DNA of 23,504 nucleotides. Origin: an uncultured Porphyromonas sp. GTDB taxonomy: Bacteria; Bacteroidota; Bacteroidia; Bacteroidales; Porphyromonadaceae. The stretch's first letter is position 1. Each line of letters opens with the position of its first letter. The DNA is taken from positions 1 to 23,504 of the forward strand of contig CAMXXM010000002.1 of the NCBI GenBank assembly GCA_947253195.1, read 5' to 3'. A model generated the notes under the pieces. The model made no database searches, was not told where the DNA came from, and saw only the letters and a list, made by a program, of their open reading frames with translations. The position numbers and the translations under genes are program-made. Below, piece after piece: positions 14,972 through 23,025 of this stretch.

Positions 14972-17341
14972 CTATGGATCCACATCATAGTAATAGTGGA
15001 GGGAGCGGATGCCGGAGGACCTTACCCATCCCTCCACAGTGCTACTCAGGAAAGTGCGGAGAGGCGACAGCGCAACATCTAAGGGGATCAATAGCGTCAC
15101 CCGGCAGCCAAAAGAGACTCCTCGCTTATTGACCGGTAGCGGAGTAGAACCTAAGATCTGGACATCAGGAAGCAGTCGGGACAACTCCCTTGCCACACGC
15201 TCAGCAAACCTGCTGATCAGAGCCTGACTCCTTGACTCAAGCACAATGTCCGTGATGCGACAGAAGGGAGGGAAAAGCAGCTGATGACGCTCCTCCATCT
15301 CGTGCTCCATAAAGGTCTCGTAGTCGTCCTCTAAGAACGCATCAAGCGCGGGTGACTTGGAGAAGTACTGGATGATCAGCTTCTTGCTCCGATCTCGCAG
15401 CTCATCCCTACAGGTGGTCAGCATCCGATAAGCTCGCTCTGCAGCCCGATGATCCGGAAGAGTTAGGAGCAAATCAAGCTGGATCACTCCCACCATAGAG
15501 ACCTTGTGTAGCAGACTGATGGGGGGATCGTAGTCGGGACAGAGCAAAATATCTGCCCTCGGCACCTTATCTTCCGACTCCACCAGAGCGACCTGTACTC
15601 CGGTGAAGTAATGACTCACAGCCTCCTGCAGTCGATCAATGCCTGTCCCGATAGGTCTGAGAGTGGGTTGATCACAGTGGGGGCATCTCATAGGGAGCGG
15701 TGACTTGTAGCCGCAGAGAGGGCACTCCATGACCTTGGCATCTGACGACAGTCTTAAGGCAGTGTGGCAACGGGGGCAGAGGATCTGCTCGCCACAGTGA
15801 CTGCACTCAATGGATCGGGCATACCCGGTACGCTGATAGAGCAGGAGTACCTTCCCTCTCATTGCTATCGTGTCCCTAATGGCGCTCACCATCACGTCTG
15901 ATAAGAGTCGAGCTTGGACCTGATTGTCATCAAAGGCGGTCCTCATACTGACTGTCTGTAGCGACACCCTACCTCCGTTTGCTTCGGGGGCTATCGTCTG
16001 GAGGGCATACTTACCCCTCAGCACCTGAGCCATACACTCCACCGAGGGTGTGGCTGAGACGATCAAGGACTTAGCACCGGACAGCGCGGCAAGCACCAGC
16101 ACCGCATCGGAGGCGGTAAAGCGTGGTACCGGCTCCCATTGTCTATACCCACGATGCTCACTATCTATCACCACCACCTCGCTAAGAGATCCCAGAGGGA
16201 GCCAGACTGCCGACCGCAGTCCCACAAAGAGCCCTGATCGCTGACGCCATGCAGCCAAGTAGGATCGCTGTCGGACCGACTGAGAGACTCCGCTGTGGTA
16301 GGGAAAGTATGATGCCCCAAAGACCTCCTTTATCTCACCCTCGACCTCTCTTAAACTCTCTAATGTAGGGAAGAGGAGCAACACCTGCCCTCTCGACTGA
16401 GTGACCTCCTCGTGGAGATGGCGTAGTGGCACTCGCTCACAGGCTCTGGAGTGAGGTATATGGAGCAGCAGGATCTGATGCCCCGTCAGGTCAGGCATTA
16501 TCCCATCTCGGTGTGGTTCCCTACCAGGAGTCTCACCGGAGACATCCTCAGCACGCTCCTTCTCCTCAATGGCCCCGCACTCTCTCAGTCTCCCGACTAC
16601 ATACGCTGAGACCCCAAGATAGTCTGAGACCTCAGCGAGAGTAGAGAAGAAGAGATCGCTCCCATCCGGGTCGGATGCTAAGCGATCGAGTGCCTCAAGC
16701 ACTTGGGGACTACGCTTAAGCGACTTCCTCACCACTTCTAAAGTCTCGGGCTGATGGATAAGAGGCCCGACGCCCCACCCTCTTTCGCTAACAGGGGCTC
16801 CGCCTCCACCGATGCCCTTATCGTATGGGACCACACTCCCCTCCTCAGACCACAAAGAGTAGAGATCGGTATAGTCGTCAGGAAAGAGTTGCTTGAGCTC
16901 CTTCAGTGAGAATTGTGACCGTCCCAGCTCCTTTCGCAGGACTTCGGCTTCGTCTCCTGTGGCACTATCCAGCAGCACATAGCGCTGTCCTCCCTCCGGT
17001 CGGAAGGGAGCCGGCAGGGCAGCTCGAAGGACATCTCCAAGACTGCACATATAGTAGGAAGCGACCCAGCTCCAGAACTTTCGCACCGACATGGGTATGG
17101 CCGGATGGGAGAGCACCTTGCGGATACTCTTGACCTTGCCGGCCGGAAGAGGAGAGACTGTACCCTGATAGCTCCAGACTACACCGGAGACGATCTTCCC
17201 TGCACCCAGCGGTACCAAGACCACTCGCCCGAGCAATTCGTCCGGTGACACACCATCCTCCTCGCACCGATAGGTAAATATCGGTGTGCCGAGAGGGAGC
17301 CCAAGCAGCACCCCATAGTACCTGTAGGTGCCCTTTTTCAT
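14972..17341 (-). CDS. priA: PriA-like primosomal protein with degenerate helicase motifs (probable pseudohelicase)
   Basis: PriA binds stalled forks and starts DnaB reloading. The 789-residue protein has the N-terminal 3'-DNA-binding domain (about 1-110, with VVLVPLGAGKIVSGVVW), a winged-helix region, a helicase core, all eight zinc cysteines (513, 516, 522, 525, 540, 543, 553, 556) and the C-terminal domain. The ATPase motifs have decayed: the Q-motif segment is missing, the Walker A position reads HIPHSRACERVP (294-305) instead of GVTGSGKT, DEEH has become DSEH (393-396), the motif V position reads CPDYDPPISL, and the motif VI position reads TTCRDELRDR where QVAGRAGR is expected. Only ATPS of motif III is kept. 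The frame is open throughout, so it is unlikely to be a plain pseudogene. It probably acts as a DNA-binding or loading scaffold, as inferred from the family. It starts one base after lptF/G. Confidence 0.9.
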   Translation of the reverse strand: MKKGTYRYYGVLLGLPLGTPIFTYRCEEDGVSPDELLGRVVLVPLGAGKIVSGVVWSYQGTVSPLPAGKVKSIRKVLSHPAIPMSVRKFWSWVASYYMCSLGDVLRAALPAPFRPEGGQRYVLLDSATGDEAEVLRKELGRSQFSLKELKQLFPDDYTDLYSLWSEEGSVVPYDKGIGGGGAPVSERGWGVGPLIHQPETLEVVRKSLKRSPQVLEALDRLASDPDGSDLFFSTLAEVSDYLGVSAYVVGRLRECGAIEEKERAEDVSGETPGREPHRDGIMPDLTGHQILLLHIPHSRACERVPLRHLHEEVTQSRGQVLLLFPTLESLREVEGEIKEVFGASYFPYHSGVSQSVRQRSYLAAWRQRSGLFVGLRSAVWLPLGSLSEVVVIDSEHRGYRQWEPVPRFTASDAVLVLAALSGAKSLIVSATPSVECMAQVLRGKYALQTIAPEANGGRVSLQTVSMRTAFDDNQVQARLLSDVMVSAIRDTIAMRGKVLLLYQRTGYARSIECSHCGEQILCPRCHTALRLSSDAKVMECPLCGYKSPLPMRCPHCDQPTLRPIGTGIDRLQEAVSHYFTGVQVALVESEDKVPRADILLCPDYDPPISLLHKVSMVGVIQLDLLLTLPDHRAAERAYRMLTTCRDELRDRSKKLIIQYFSKSPALDAFLEDDYETFMEHEMEERHQLLFPPFCRITDIVLESRSQALISRFAERVARELSRLLPDVQILGSTPLPVNKRGVSFGCRVTLLIPLDVALSPLRTFLSSTVEGWVRSSGIRSLHYYYDVDP

Positions 17342-17342
17342 C

Positions 17343-18476
17343 TCACCTCGGGGCCCGCCAGTAGAGGAAGATTGCGATGGGGATAAAGATCAGGTTGGGG
17401 AGCCAAGCGGCCATAAAGGGAGACATAGCACCGCTGATGGCGTAAGAGGCCGAGATGGTGTAGAAGAGGATGTAGGCAAAGGCCATCAGAAGTCCTAGGG
17501 CAACATTGAGTCCAATGCCCCCCTTTACCTTACGTGCGGAGAGACAGACACCGATCAGCGTGAGGATGAATGCAGCAGGGATGCTGGCAAATCGTCTGTG
17601 ATACTCGACCTGAAAGTTTTTGATATTCCCCATACCCCTCTTCTCCTGCGCTTGTATATAGGTATAGAGCTGACCTGTCGTAAGCTTTTCCCCATCCTCA
17701 GGGGAGATGAGGATATCCTGCGGGGTGATCATCAGCAGAGTATCGAGCTGGTCACCCATCGTATCTTTCTCTACCAGTCCATGGAAGTCTCTAATGTGGT
17801 AGTCGTAGACAGTCCAGTGATAGACGCTGTCAGGGTGATACTCAATGCGTCGAGCGGTCAAGCGGCTGCTGAGCGTATTGTCCTCAAATTGCTCGAGGGA
17901 GAAATTGTAGCCGGTGTAGCTGTCCTTGTCATAGGTGCTGAAGAATGCGTTTACCCCCGGCTGGACAGCCAGCTGGACATTATCTCCCTGCTTCACCTCC
18001 CTATTGTACACCCACTGATTGGTGAAGTCGATGCGTGTCCTATTGAGATAGGGGATTACCTCACTGGAGAGAATAAAGAAGCAGGCCGACAAAATGGCAG
18101 CCGCAATCATATAGGGGCGAAGAAGCCTATTAAAGCTCATCCCAGCCGATGACATCGCAATGATCTCCGACCGGGCTGCCAGCTTACTCGTCACGAAGAC
18201 ACACGCAATGAAGATGAATAGCGGTGCCAGCAGGATCGCAAAGTACGGAATCAGTGCAATGTAGTAGACGATGATCTCGCGCATCGTCAGAAGGGGATTC
18301 ATAAAGTTGTCCAGCTTCTCCTGGACGTCCACTACGACAATAATTGCCATAATGAGGGCGAGGGTGAAGAGGAAAGTAGAGAGGAAGCGCCAAATGATAT
18401 AGCGATCGATCCTCAGGATCCCCATCCTGGACAGGAAAGAGTACCAGGCACTCTTGTCACGGGTTTTGCGTCCCAT
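17343..18476 (-). CDS. LptF/LptG-family permease (YjgP/YjgQ)
   Basis: LptF and LptG form the membrane part of the LptB2FG transporter that extracts LPS from the inner membrane. The 377-residue protein shows the family layout: three N-terminal membrane segments (about 32-51, 68-95 and 121-141), a periplasmic beta-jellyroll-like domain (about 145-295) and three C-terminal segments (about 299-313, 321-345 and 353-373). The coupling-helix signature is ARSEIIAMSSAGMSFNRLLRP (101-121). I cannot tell F from G. ATG 18476 adds a basic tail; Met18 (MGILRIDRYIIWRFL) is an alternative start. It lies six bases after tgt and one base before priA. Confidence 0.92.
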   Translation of the reverse strand: MGRKTRDKSAWYSFLSRMGILRIDRYIIWRFLSTFLFTLALIMAIIVVVDVQEKLDNFMNPLLTMREIIVYYIALIPYFAILLAPLFIFIACVFVTSKLAARSEIIAMSSAGMSFNRLLRPYMIAAAILSACFFILSSEVIPYLNRTRIDFTNQWVYNREVKQGDNVQLAVQPGVNAFFSTYDKDSYTGYNFSLEQFEDNTLSSRLTARRIEYHPDSVYHWTVYDYHIRDFHGLVEKDTMGDQLDTLLMITPQDILISPEDGEKLTTGQLYTYIQAQEKRGMGNIKNFQVEYHRRFASIPAAFILTLIGVCLSARKVKGGIGLNVALGLLMAFAYILFYTISASYAISGAMSPFMAAWLPNLIFIPIAIFLYWRAPR

Positions 18477-18482
18477 ATATGC

Positions 18483-19619
18483 TTATAGCCGATGATCTAA
18501 GTCCTCGTAGACACGCGACTTCCAGCTGCTGAAGTCTCCTTGCAAGATATGCTTCCTTGCCGTCCGTACGAGGTCAAGGTAAAAGGCGAGATTGTGTATG
18601 CTCGCTATCTGCAGAGCCAGCAGCTCGTCCGCTGCAAAGAGATGACGAACGTAAGCCTTGGTGTAGTCTCTATCCACGGAAGAGGTGCCATAGGGGTCAA
18701 GTGGAGAGAAGTCATCCTTCCACTTCGCATTACGCATATTCATTGTCCCCTTCCAGGTGTAGAGCCTTGCATTGCGACCATCTCGGGTAGGCATGATACA
18801 GTCCATCATATCTATTCCCCGCTCGATGCCATCAAGTATGTCCTGCGGTGTACCTACGCCCATCAAGTAACGAGGACGATCCTTAGGGAGCACCTCATTG
18901 ACCACCTCGATCATGGCGCGCATATCGTCCTTGGACTCCCCTACGCTCAGCCCACCGATGGCATACCCATCAGCATCGTACTCAATCACGCGCTCTGCCG
19001 CCTCTCGCCTCAGCTCGGGGTAGACGACTCCCTGCACGATCGGGAAAAGTGACTGTCCATAGCCATAGAGGGGCTCAGTACTCCGGAAGCGACGGAAGCA
19101 TCGCTCCAGCCACCCCAGGGTACGATCCAGTGACTCCTTGGCATAGCGACGATCAGCAGTCCCGGGAGGACACTCATCAAAGGCCATCATGATGTCGCCC
19201 CCTATCAGTCGCTCGATGTCCATCACCCGCTCGGGAGTAAAGAGGTGCTTGCTCCCGTCAATGTGGCTACGGAAGGTGACGCCCTCCTCCGTCATCTTCC
19301 TCGTATCGGTGAGCGAGAAGACTTGGAAGCCTCCACTATCCGTCAGTATCGGTCCTCCCCAGCCATTAAACTTCTGCAGACCTCCGGCAGCCCTCAACAC
19401 CTCCGTCCCGGGTCTCAAGTAGAGGTGATAGGTATTGCCGAGGATAATCTCCGCACCCACTTCCTCTCTAAGCTCCCGCATATGGACCGCCTTGACGGAG
19501 CCGACCGTTCCCACCGGCATAAATATCGGTGTGTGTATGTCTCCGTGCGGTGTGTGCAGTACCCCGGCACGCGCGTCTGATCCTGTGTCCTGAGCCTGCA
19601 GATCCAGTGAAATACTCAT
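18483..19619 (-). CDS. tgt: tRNA-guanine transglycosylase (queuosine), zinc-site cysteines absent
   Basis: Tgt exchanges guanine-34 for preQ1 in GUN-anticodon tRNAs. The 378-residue protein has LGNTYHLYLRPG, the acid/base Asp94 in ILTDSGGFQVFS, AFDECPP (Asp148), IGGLSVGE and the nucleophile Asp273 in GIDMMDCIMPTRDGRNA. The C-terminal zinc site normally built from CxCxxC plus a distant His is not intact: residues 309-318 read PYGTSSVDRD with no cysteine, though His342 (ASIHNL) remains. I recall similar cysteine-free Tgt proteins in other Bacteroidota, so this is probably lineage-wide rather than damage. It starts two bases after the orphan gene upstream. Confidence 0.96.
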   Translation of the reverse strand: MSISLDLQAQDTGSDARAGVLHTPHGDIHTPIFMPVGTVGSVKAVHMRELREEVGAEIILGNTYHLYLRPGTEVLRAAGGLQKFNGWGGPILTDSGGFQVFSLTDTRKMTEEGVTFRSHIDGSKHLFTPERVMDIERLIGGDIMMAFDECPPGTADRRYAKESLDRTLGWLERCFRRFRSTEPLYGYGQSLFPIVQGVVYPELRREAAERVIEYDADGYAIGGLSVGESKDDMRAMIEVVNEVLPKDRPRYLMGVGTPQDILDGIERGIDMMDCIMPTRDGRNARLYTWKGTMNMRNAKWKDDFSPLDPYGTSSVDRDYTKAYVRHLFAADELLALQIASIHNLAFYLDLVRTARKHILQGDFSSWKSRVYEDLDHRL

Positions 19620-19621
19620 CC

Positions 19622-20134
19622 TTACTTCTGTCTCTCCTCTCGGTACGCTATCTGGAGGAAGAAGTGCAGTGCAGCTGACATCATCGGCATCGGTAGACCC
19701 GTCATCGAAGCCACCGCCACTGTCTCCCGTAGGGCGTCCAGCGAGCCCTTCACTTCCTTTATCGCTCCCTCGTCCCTCGGATCAAGCTCTCCCTGCTCCA
19801 TAGCAGCGATCAGCTCAGCACACGAGAGCGCAGAGCGGAGCGTCGCATCGCCACTGCTCCGGAAGGAGTACGGGATGAGATGAAGATTGTATGGGTCCAG
19901 AGACTCGTCCACTAAGCTGCGGAGCCGATCAGATTCCACTGCGACAGAGAGCAACGCTCCTGTAGCTCCCTCAGGAAGCTGCTCCTGAGGACCGGACGTC
20001 AACGTCTCGCACTCAGCATCGCTAAGCAGGAGCCGTCTCGACATTAGCCTAGCCTCACAGTGCAAGGAATCACAGATATACTTCAGAGCAGGAGCAATAT
20101 CCCTCGACTGCTCAGTGGGATGATTGGGACACAT
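19622..20134 (-). CDS. Protein of unknown function at the head of the tgt operon
   Basis: This 170-residue protein was not recognised. It has no membrane segment or signal peptide, a Cys-containing N-terminal third and a mostly helical-looking C-terminal half. Its last 50 residues (LDALRETVAVASMTG, then LPMPMMSAALHFFLQ) weakly resemble the helix-turn-helix tail of 6-phosphogluconate dehydrogenase around its GIPxPxxSxALxYYDxYR segment, but nothing resembling the NAD-binding domain is present. ATG 20134 lies about 24 bases after the expected start of transcription from the -7 box at 20165-20172. Its stop is two bases before tgt, so the two are probably translated together. The frame has the codon style of its neighbours and is likely real. 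Confidence 0.72.
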   Translation of the reverse strand: MCPNHPTEQSRDIAPALKYICDSLHCEARLMSRRLLLSDAECETLTSGPQEQLPEGATGALLSVAVESDRLRSLVDESLDPYNLHLIPYSFRSSGDATLRSALSCAELIAAMEQGELDPRDEGAIKEVKGSLDALRETVAVASMTGLPMPMMSAALHFFLQIAYREERQK

Positions 20135-20164
20135 AGGATGATCAGAGCTATATTAATAATAGCA

Positions 20165-20172
20165 CAAAGGTA
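20165..20172 (-). promoter_or_regulatory. Probable -7 promoter element for the orphan-tgt-lptF/G-priA operon
   Basis: On the minus strand this reads TACCTTTG, identical to the boxes before alaS and before the PurF-like gene. It lies about 30 bases upstream of ATG 20134. No clear -33 element is seen. Confidence 0.55.
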
Positions 20173-20319
20173 CTAAAAACTCCTCCCTCACAGAACGGCT
20201 ATTTTGAGGAAGCAAGCCATGACTCTGAGTGCCACTAAGTGGTAAACTTCTATAGCGTTATGACGTAAAAAGTTATCCAAAACTGTGGAGTTAAGTATTC
20301 CACTGAAACAAAAATAGAG

Positions 20320-20327
20320 TATATTTG
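20320..20327 (+). promoter_or_regulatory. Probable -7 promoter element for nrdJ
   Basis: TATATTTG fits TAnnTTTG exactly. Transcription would begin near 20334, leaving about 35 bases before the ATG at 20369. No good -33 TTG is visible upstream. Confidence 0.6.
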
Positions 20328-20368
20328 CGACGAAAATTTTACTCAACCCTATAAGTCAAGTCTCACTC

Positions 20369-22936
20369 ATGACTCAGAAAACATACTCGTACGATGAGGC
20401 GTACGAAGCTACTCTGGAGTACTTTGGAGGAGATCAGCTGGCAGCCAAGGTGTGGACCACGAAGTACGCACTAAAGGATGCCGACGGCAATCTCTACGAG
20501 AAGTCTCCTCTCGACATGCACCACCGGATCGCCCGGGAGATAGCGAGGATCGAAGCACAATATCCCAACGGTCTGACCGAGAGTCAGGTTGTCGAACTGC
20601 TGGACCACTTCCAATACTTGGTCCCGCAGGGTAGCCCCATGACCGGCATTGGCAACGATCTGCAGATAGCCTCCCTCTCCAATTGCTTTGTGATCGGTCT
20701 CGACGGACCCTCCGATAGCTATGGGGCGATCTTTAAGATCGATGAGGAGCAAGTGCAGCTGATGAAGCGCCGTGGCGGAGTGGGACATGATATGTCCGGC
20801 ATCCGCCCCAAGGGATCATTGGTTCGCAACTCCGCCCTCACCTCCACCGGGCTTGTCCCCTTCATGAAGCGCTTCTCCAATTCTACCCGCGAGGTAGCAC
20901 AGGATGGTCGTCGTGGCGCTCTTATGCTCTCCTGCTCCATCAAGCACCCTGATGTCGCTGACTTCATAGATGCCAAGATGGAGGAGGGAGCCGTGACAGG
21001 TGCCAACGTCTCTGTCCGCATCACGGACGACTTTATGGAGGCAGTACGGGACGACAAGGACTTCACCCTCCGCTTCCCGGTCGACAGCGAGGGAGATCCG
21101 AAGTACACAAAGGTCATCAGGGCGCGCGAGCTCTGGGGCAGGATCATCCACAATGCCTGGAAGAGCGCCGAGCCGGGCGTCCTCTTTTGGGACACCATCC
21201 TCAAGGAGTCGATCCCTGACTGCTATGCGGACCTTGGCTTTGAGACCATCTCTACCAATCCCTGTGGAGAGATCCCGCTCTGCCCTTACGACAGCTGCCG
21301 CCTGCTGGCAGTCAATCTCTATGGGTACGTCAAGGATCCATTCACAGATCACGCTTCCTTTGACTTCGACCTCTTCAGAGAGCATATCGGCTACGCTCAA
21401 CGACTGATGGACGATATCATTGACCTTGAGAAGGAGAAGATCGACACCATCCTCGCCAAGATCAAGAGTGACCCGGAGAGCGACGAGATCAAGTACGTCG
21501 AGCACCACCTTTGGGAGAAGATCCGGGAGAAGACGCTCAAGGGACGCCGCACCGGACTTGGGATCACGGGTGAAGGGGATATGCTGGCTGCTCTCGGTCT
21601 CCGCTACGGGACCAAGGAGGCGACTGACTTTGCCGTCAAGGTTCAGCAGACGCTTGCTCTCAGCGCTTATCGCAGCTCCGTCACGATGGCACAGGAGCGC
21701 GGAGCCTTCGAGATCTACGACCCCAAGCGTGAGGAGGAGAATCCCTTTATCCAACGCATCAAGGAGGTTGACCCGAAACTCTATGGGGATATGGTTAAGC
21801 ACGGACGTCGTAATATTGCCTGCCTGACCATCGCTCCCACGGGGTCCACCAGCCTGATGACCCAGACCACATCCGGCATCGAGCCGGTGTTTATGCCGGT
21901 CTACAAGCGTCGGCGCAAGGTAAATAGCAATGAGGTAGCGGACAGCACTCATCCCACCTTTACCGACGAGACTGGGGATGTCTTTGAGGAGTTTATCGTC
22001 TATCACCCCAAGTTTAGAGACTGGATGAGAGCGAGCGGGATCCCCACTGACAAGGAGTACACACAGGAGGAGATCGATGCCCTCGTTGAGCGCTCGCCCT
22101 ACCATAAGGCTACCGCCAACGATGTGGACTGGATCTCTAAGGTCAAGATGCAGGGTGCGATGCAGAAGTGGGTGGACCACTCCATCAGCGTCACCGTCAA
22201 TCTCCCCAACGATGTAGACGAGGAGCTCGTCAATACCCTCTACCTCACGGCCTGGGAGGCAGGTTGTAAGGGCTGTACCATCTACCGCGAGGGCTCACGT
22301 GACGGCGTACTACTCTCCACTAAGAAGAAGAAGGAGGAGAAAAAAGAGCCCGAGTTGCCTACGCTCACATTCACTGCAGACGGCATGGAGCCTCTGAAGC
22401 GTCCTGATGAGCTGGAGGCGGACATCATTCGCTTCCAAAACAACAAGGAGCGCTGGATCGCCTTTATCGGTATGCGCGATGGGCGTCCCTACGAGATCTT
22501 CACCGGTATCGATGATGAGGATGAGGGTCTCTACATTCCGAAGCGTGTTACCCAAGGCAAGATCATCAAGATCTATGAGCCGGACGGATCCAAGCACTAC
22601 GACTTTGAATTCTCCAATAAGCGGGGACTGCGCACTACGGTCGCCGGACTGGATGAGAAGTTCAATCCTGAGTTCTGGAACTATGCGAAGTTCATCTCCA
22701 GCGTCCTCCGCTATGGCATGCCGATCGATCAGGTGGTCAATCTCGTCCGCGGACTTGACCTCGGAAATGAGAGCATCAACACCTGGAAGAATGGTGTCGA
22801 GCGAGCTCTCAGACGGTACATCACATCCGGGACAGTGGCAGACGGTCAGACCTGCCCCAACTGCGGCTCTCACCAGCTAGTCTACCAAGAGGGGTGCCTG
22901 ATCTGTAAGGACTGCGGCACCTCCAGGTGCGGCTGA
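20369..22936 (+). CDS. nrdJ: Adenosylcobalamin-dependent (class II) ribonucleotide reductase
   Basis: NrdJ reduces ribonucleotides to deoxyribonucleotides using a radical made from adenosylcobalamin, so it works with or without oxygen. At 855 residues it is the long TSCPD-containing type. The active-site residues are Asn297, Cys299 (thiyl radical) and Glu301 in NPCGE, with the redox pair likely Cys106 (SLSNCFV) and Cys310. The finger-loop region AQDGRRGALML and IAPTGSTSLM fit the family. After a Lys/Glu-rich linker (about 650-660) comes the TSCPD region (about 675-810), then a C-terminal cysteine cluster (829, 832, 843, 846, 849, 854) that probably re-reduces the active site or binds zinc. 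It is a single-gene transcript with its own promoter and terminator. Confidence 0.97.
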   Translation: MTQKTYSYDEAYEATLEYFGGDQLAAKVWTTKYALKDADGNLYEKSPLDMHHRIAREIARIEAQYPNGLTESQVVELLDHFQYLVPQGSPMTGIGNDLQIASLSNCFVIGLDGPSDSYGAIFKIDEEQVQLMKRRGGVGHDMSGIRPKGSLVRNSALTSTGLVPFMKRFSNSTREVAQDGRRGALMLSCSIKHPDVADFIDAKMEEGAVTGANVSVRITDDFMEAVRDDKDFTLRFPVDSEGDPKYTKVIRARELWGRIIHNAWKSAEPGVLFWDTILKESIPDCYADLGFETISTNPCGEIPLCPYDSCRLLAVNLYGYVKDPFTDHASFDFDLFREHIGYAQRLMDDIIDLEKEKIDTILAKIKSDPESDEIKYVEHHLWEKIREKTLKGRRTGLGITGEGDMLAALGLRYGTKEATDFAVKVQQTLALSAYRSSVTMAQERGAFEIYDPKREEENPFIQRIKEVDPKLYGDMVKHGRRNIACLTIAPTGSTSLMTQTTSGIEPVFMPVYKRRRKVNSNEVADSTHPTFTDETGDVFEEFIVYHPKFRDWMRASGIPTDKEYTQEEIDALVERSPYHKATANDVDWISKVKMQGAMQKWVDHSISVTVNLPNDVDEELVNTLYLTAWEAGCKGCTIYREGSRDGVLLSTKKKKEEKKEPELPTLTFTADGMEPLKRPDELEADIIRFQNNKERWIAFIGMRDGRPYEIFTGIDDEDEGLYIPKRVTQGKIIKIYEPDGSKHYDFEFSNKRGLRTTVAGLDEKFNPEFWNYAKFISSVLRYGMPIDQVVNLVRGLDLGNESINTWKNGVERALRRYITSGTVADGQTCPNCGSHQLVYQEGCLICKDCGTSRCG

Positions 22937-22958
22937 TCCCGCCTCTAATCCATCAAGT

Positions 22959-22998
22959 CCGAGGGGGTGCCGATCTCATCTGATCGGCACCCCCTCGG
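22959..22998 (+). terminator. Intrinsic terminator of nrdJ
   Basis: A perfect 17-bp G+C-rich stem (CCGAGGGGGTGCCGATC and its reverse complement) surrounds the loop TCATCT and is followed by the T-containing GTCTTATTATT. It begins 23 bases after the nrdJ stop. It also lies downstream of the convergent minus-strand gene (stop at 23026) and may serve both, though that side has no T-run. Confidence 0.88.
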
Positions 22999-23025
22999 GT
23001 CTTATTATTGGGGAATGTCAGAGAG

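Larger units (their letters stand above)
20135..20368. other. 234-base divergent spacer between the tgt operon and nrdJ
   Basis: It holds divergent -7 boxes (20165-20172 minus, 20320-20327 plus), an 11-base palindrome CCACTAAGTGG (20232-20242), a DnaA-box-like TTATCCAAA (20273-20281) and an inverted pair GTGGA/TCCAC just after it. These could be operator sites. The nrdJ leader is only about 35 bases, too short for a cobalamin riboswitch. Confidence 0.5.

Noticed and set aside
14972..17341. priA as a simple pseudogene
   Set aside because: There is no stop or frameshift over 789 codons, all eight zinc cysteines and both terminal domains are kept, and it remains tightly packed in an operon. Loss is confined to ATP-related motifs.
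20328..20368. A cobalamin riboswitch before the B12-dependent nrdJ
   Set aside because: The predicted leader is only about 35 bases and no B12-box-like sequence was seen; the known riboswitch needs about 200 bases.
20816..22180. A 454-codon open frame antisense to nrdJ
   Set aside because: It lies wholly inside nrdJ, whose product has all active-site residues. The antisense product has no recognisable domain and has the Leu/Val/Asp-rich make-up expected from reading G+C-biased codons backwards.
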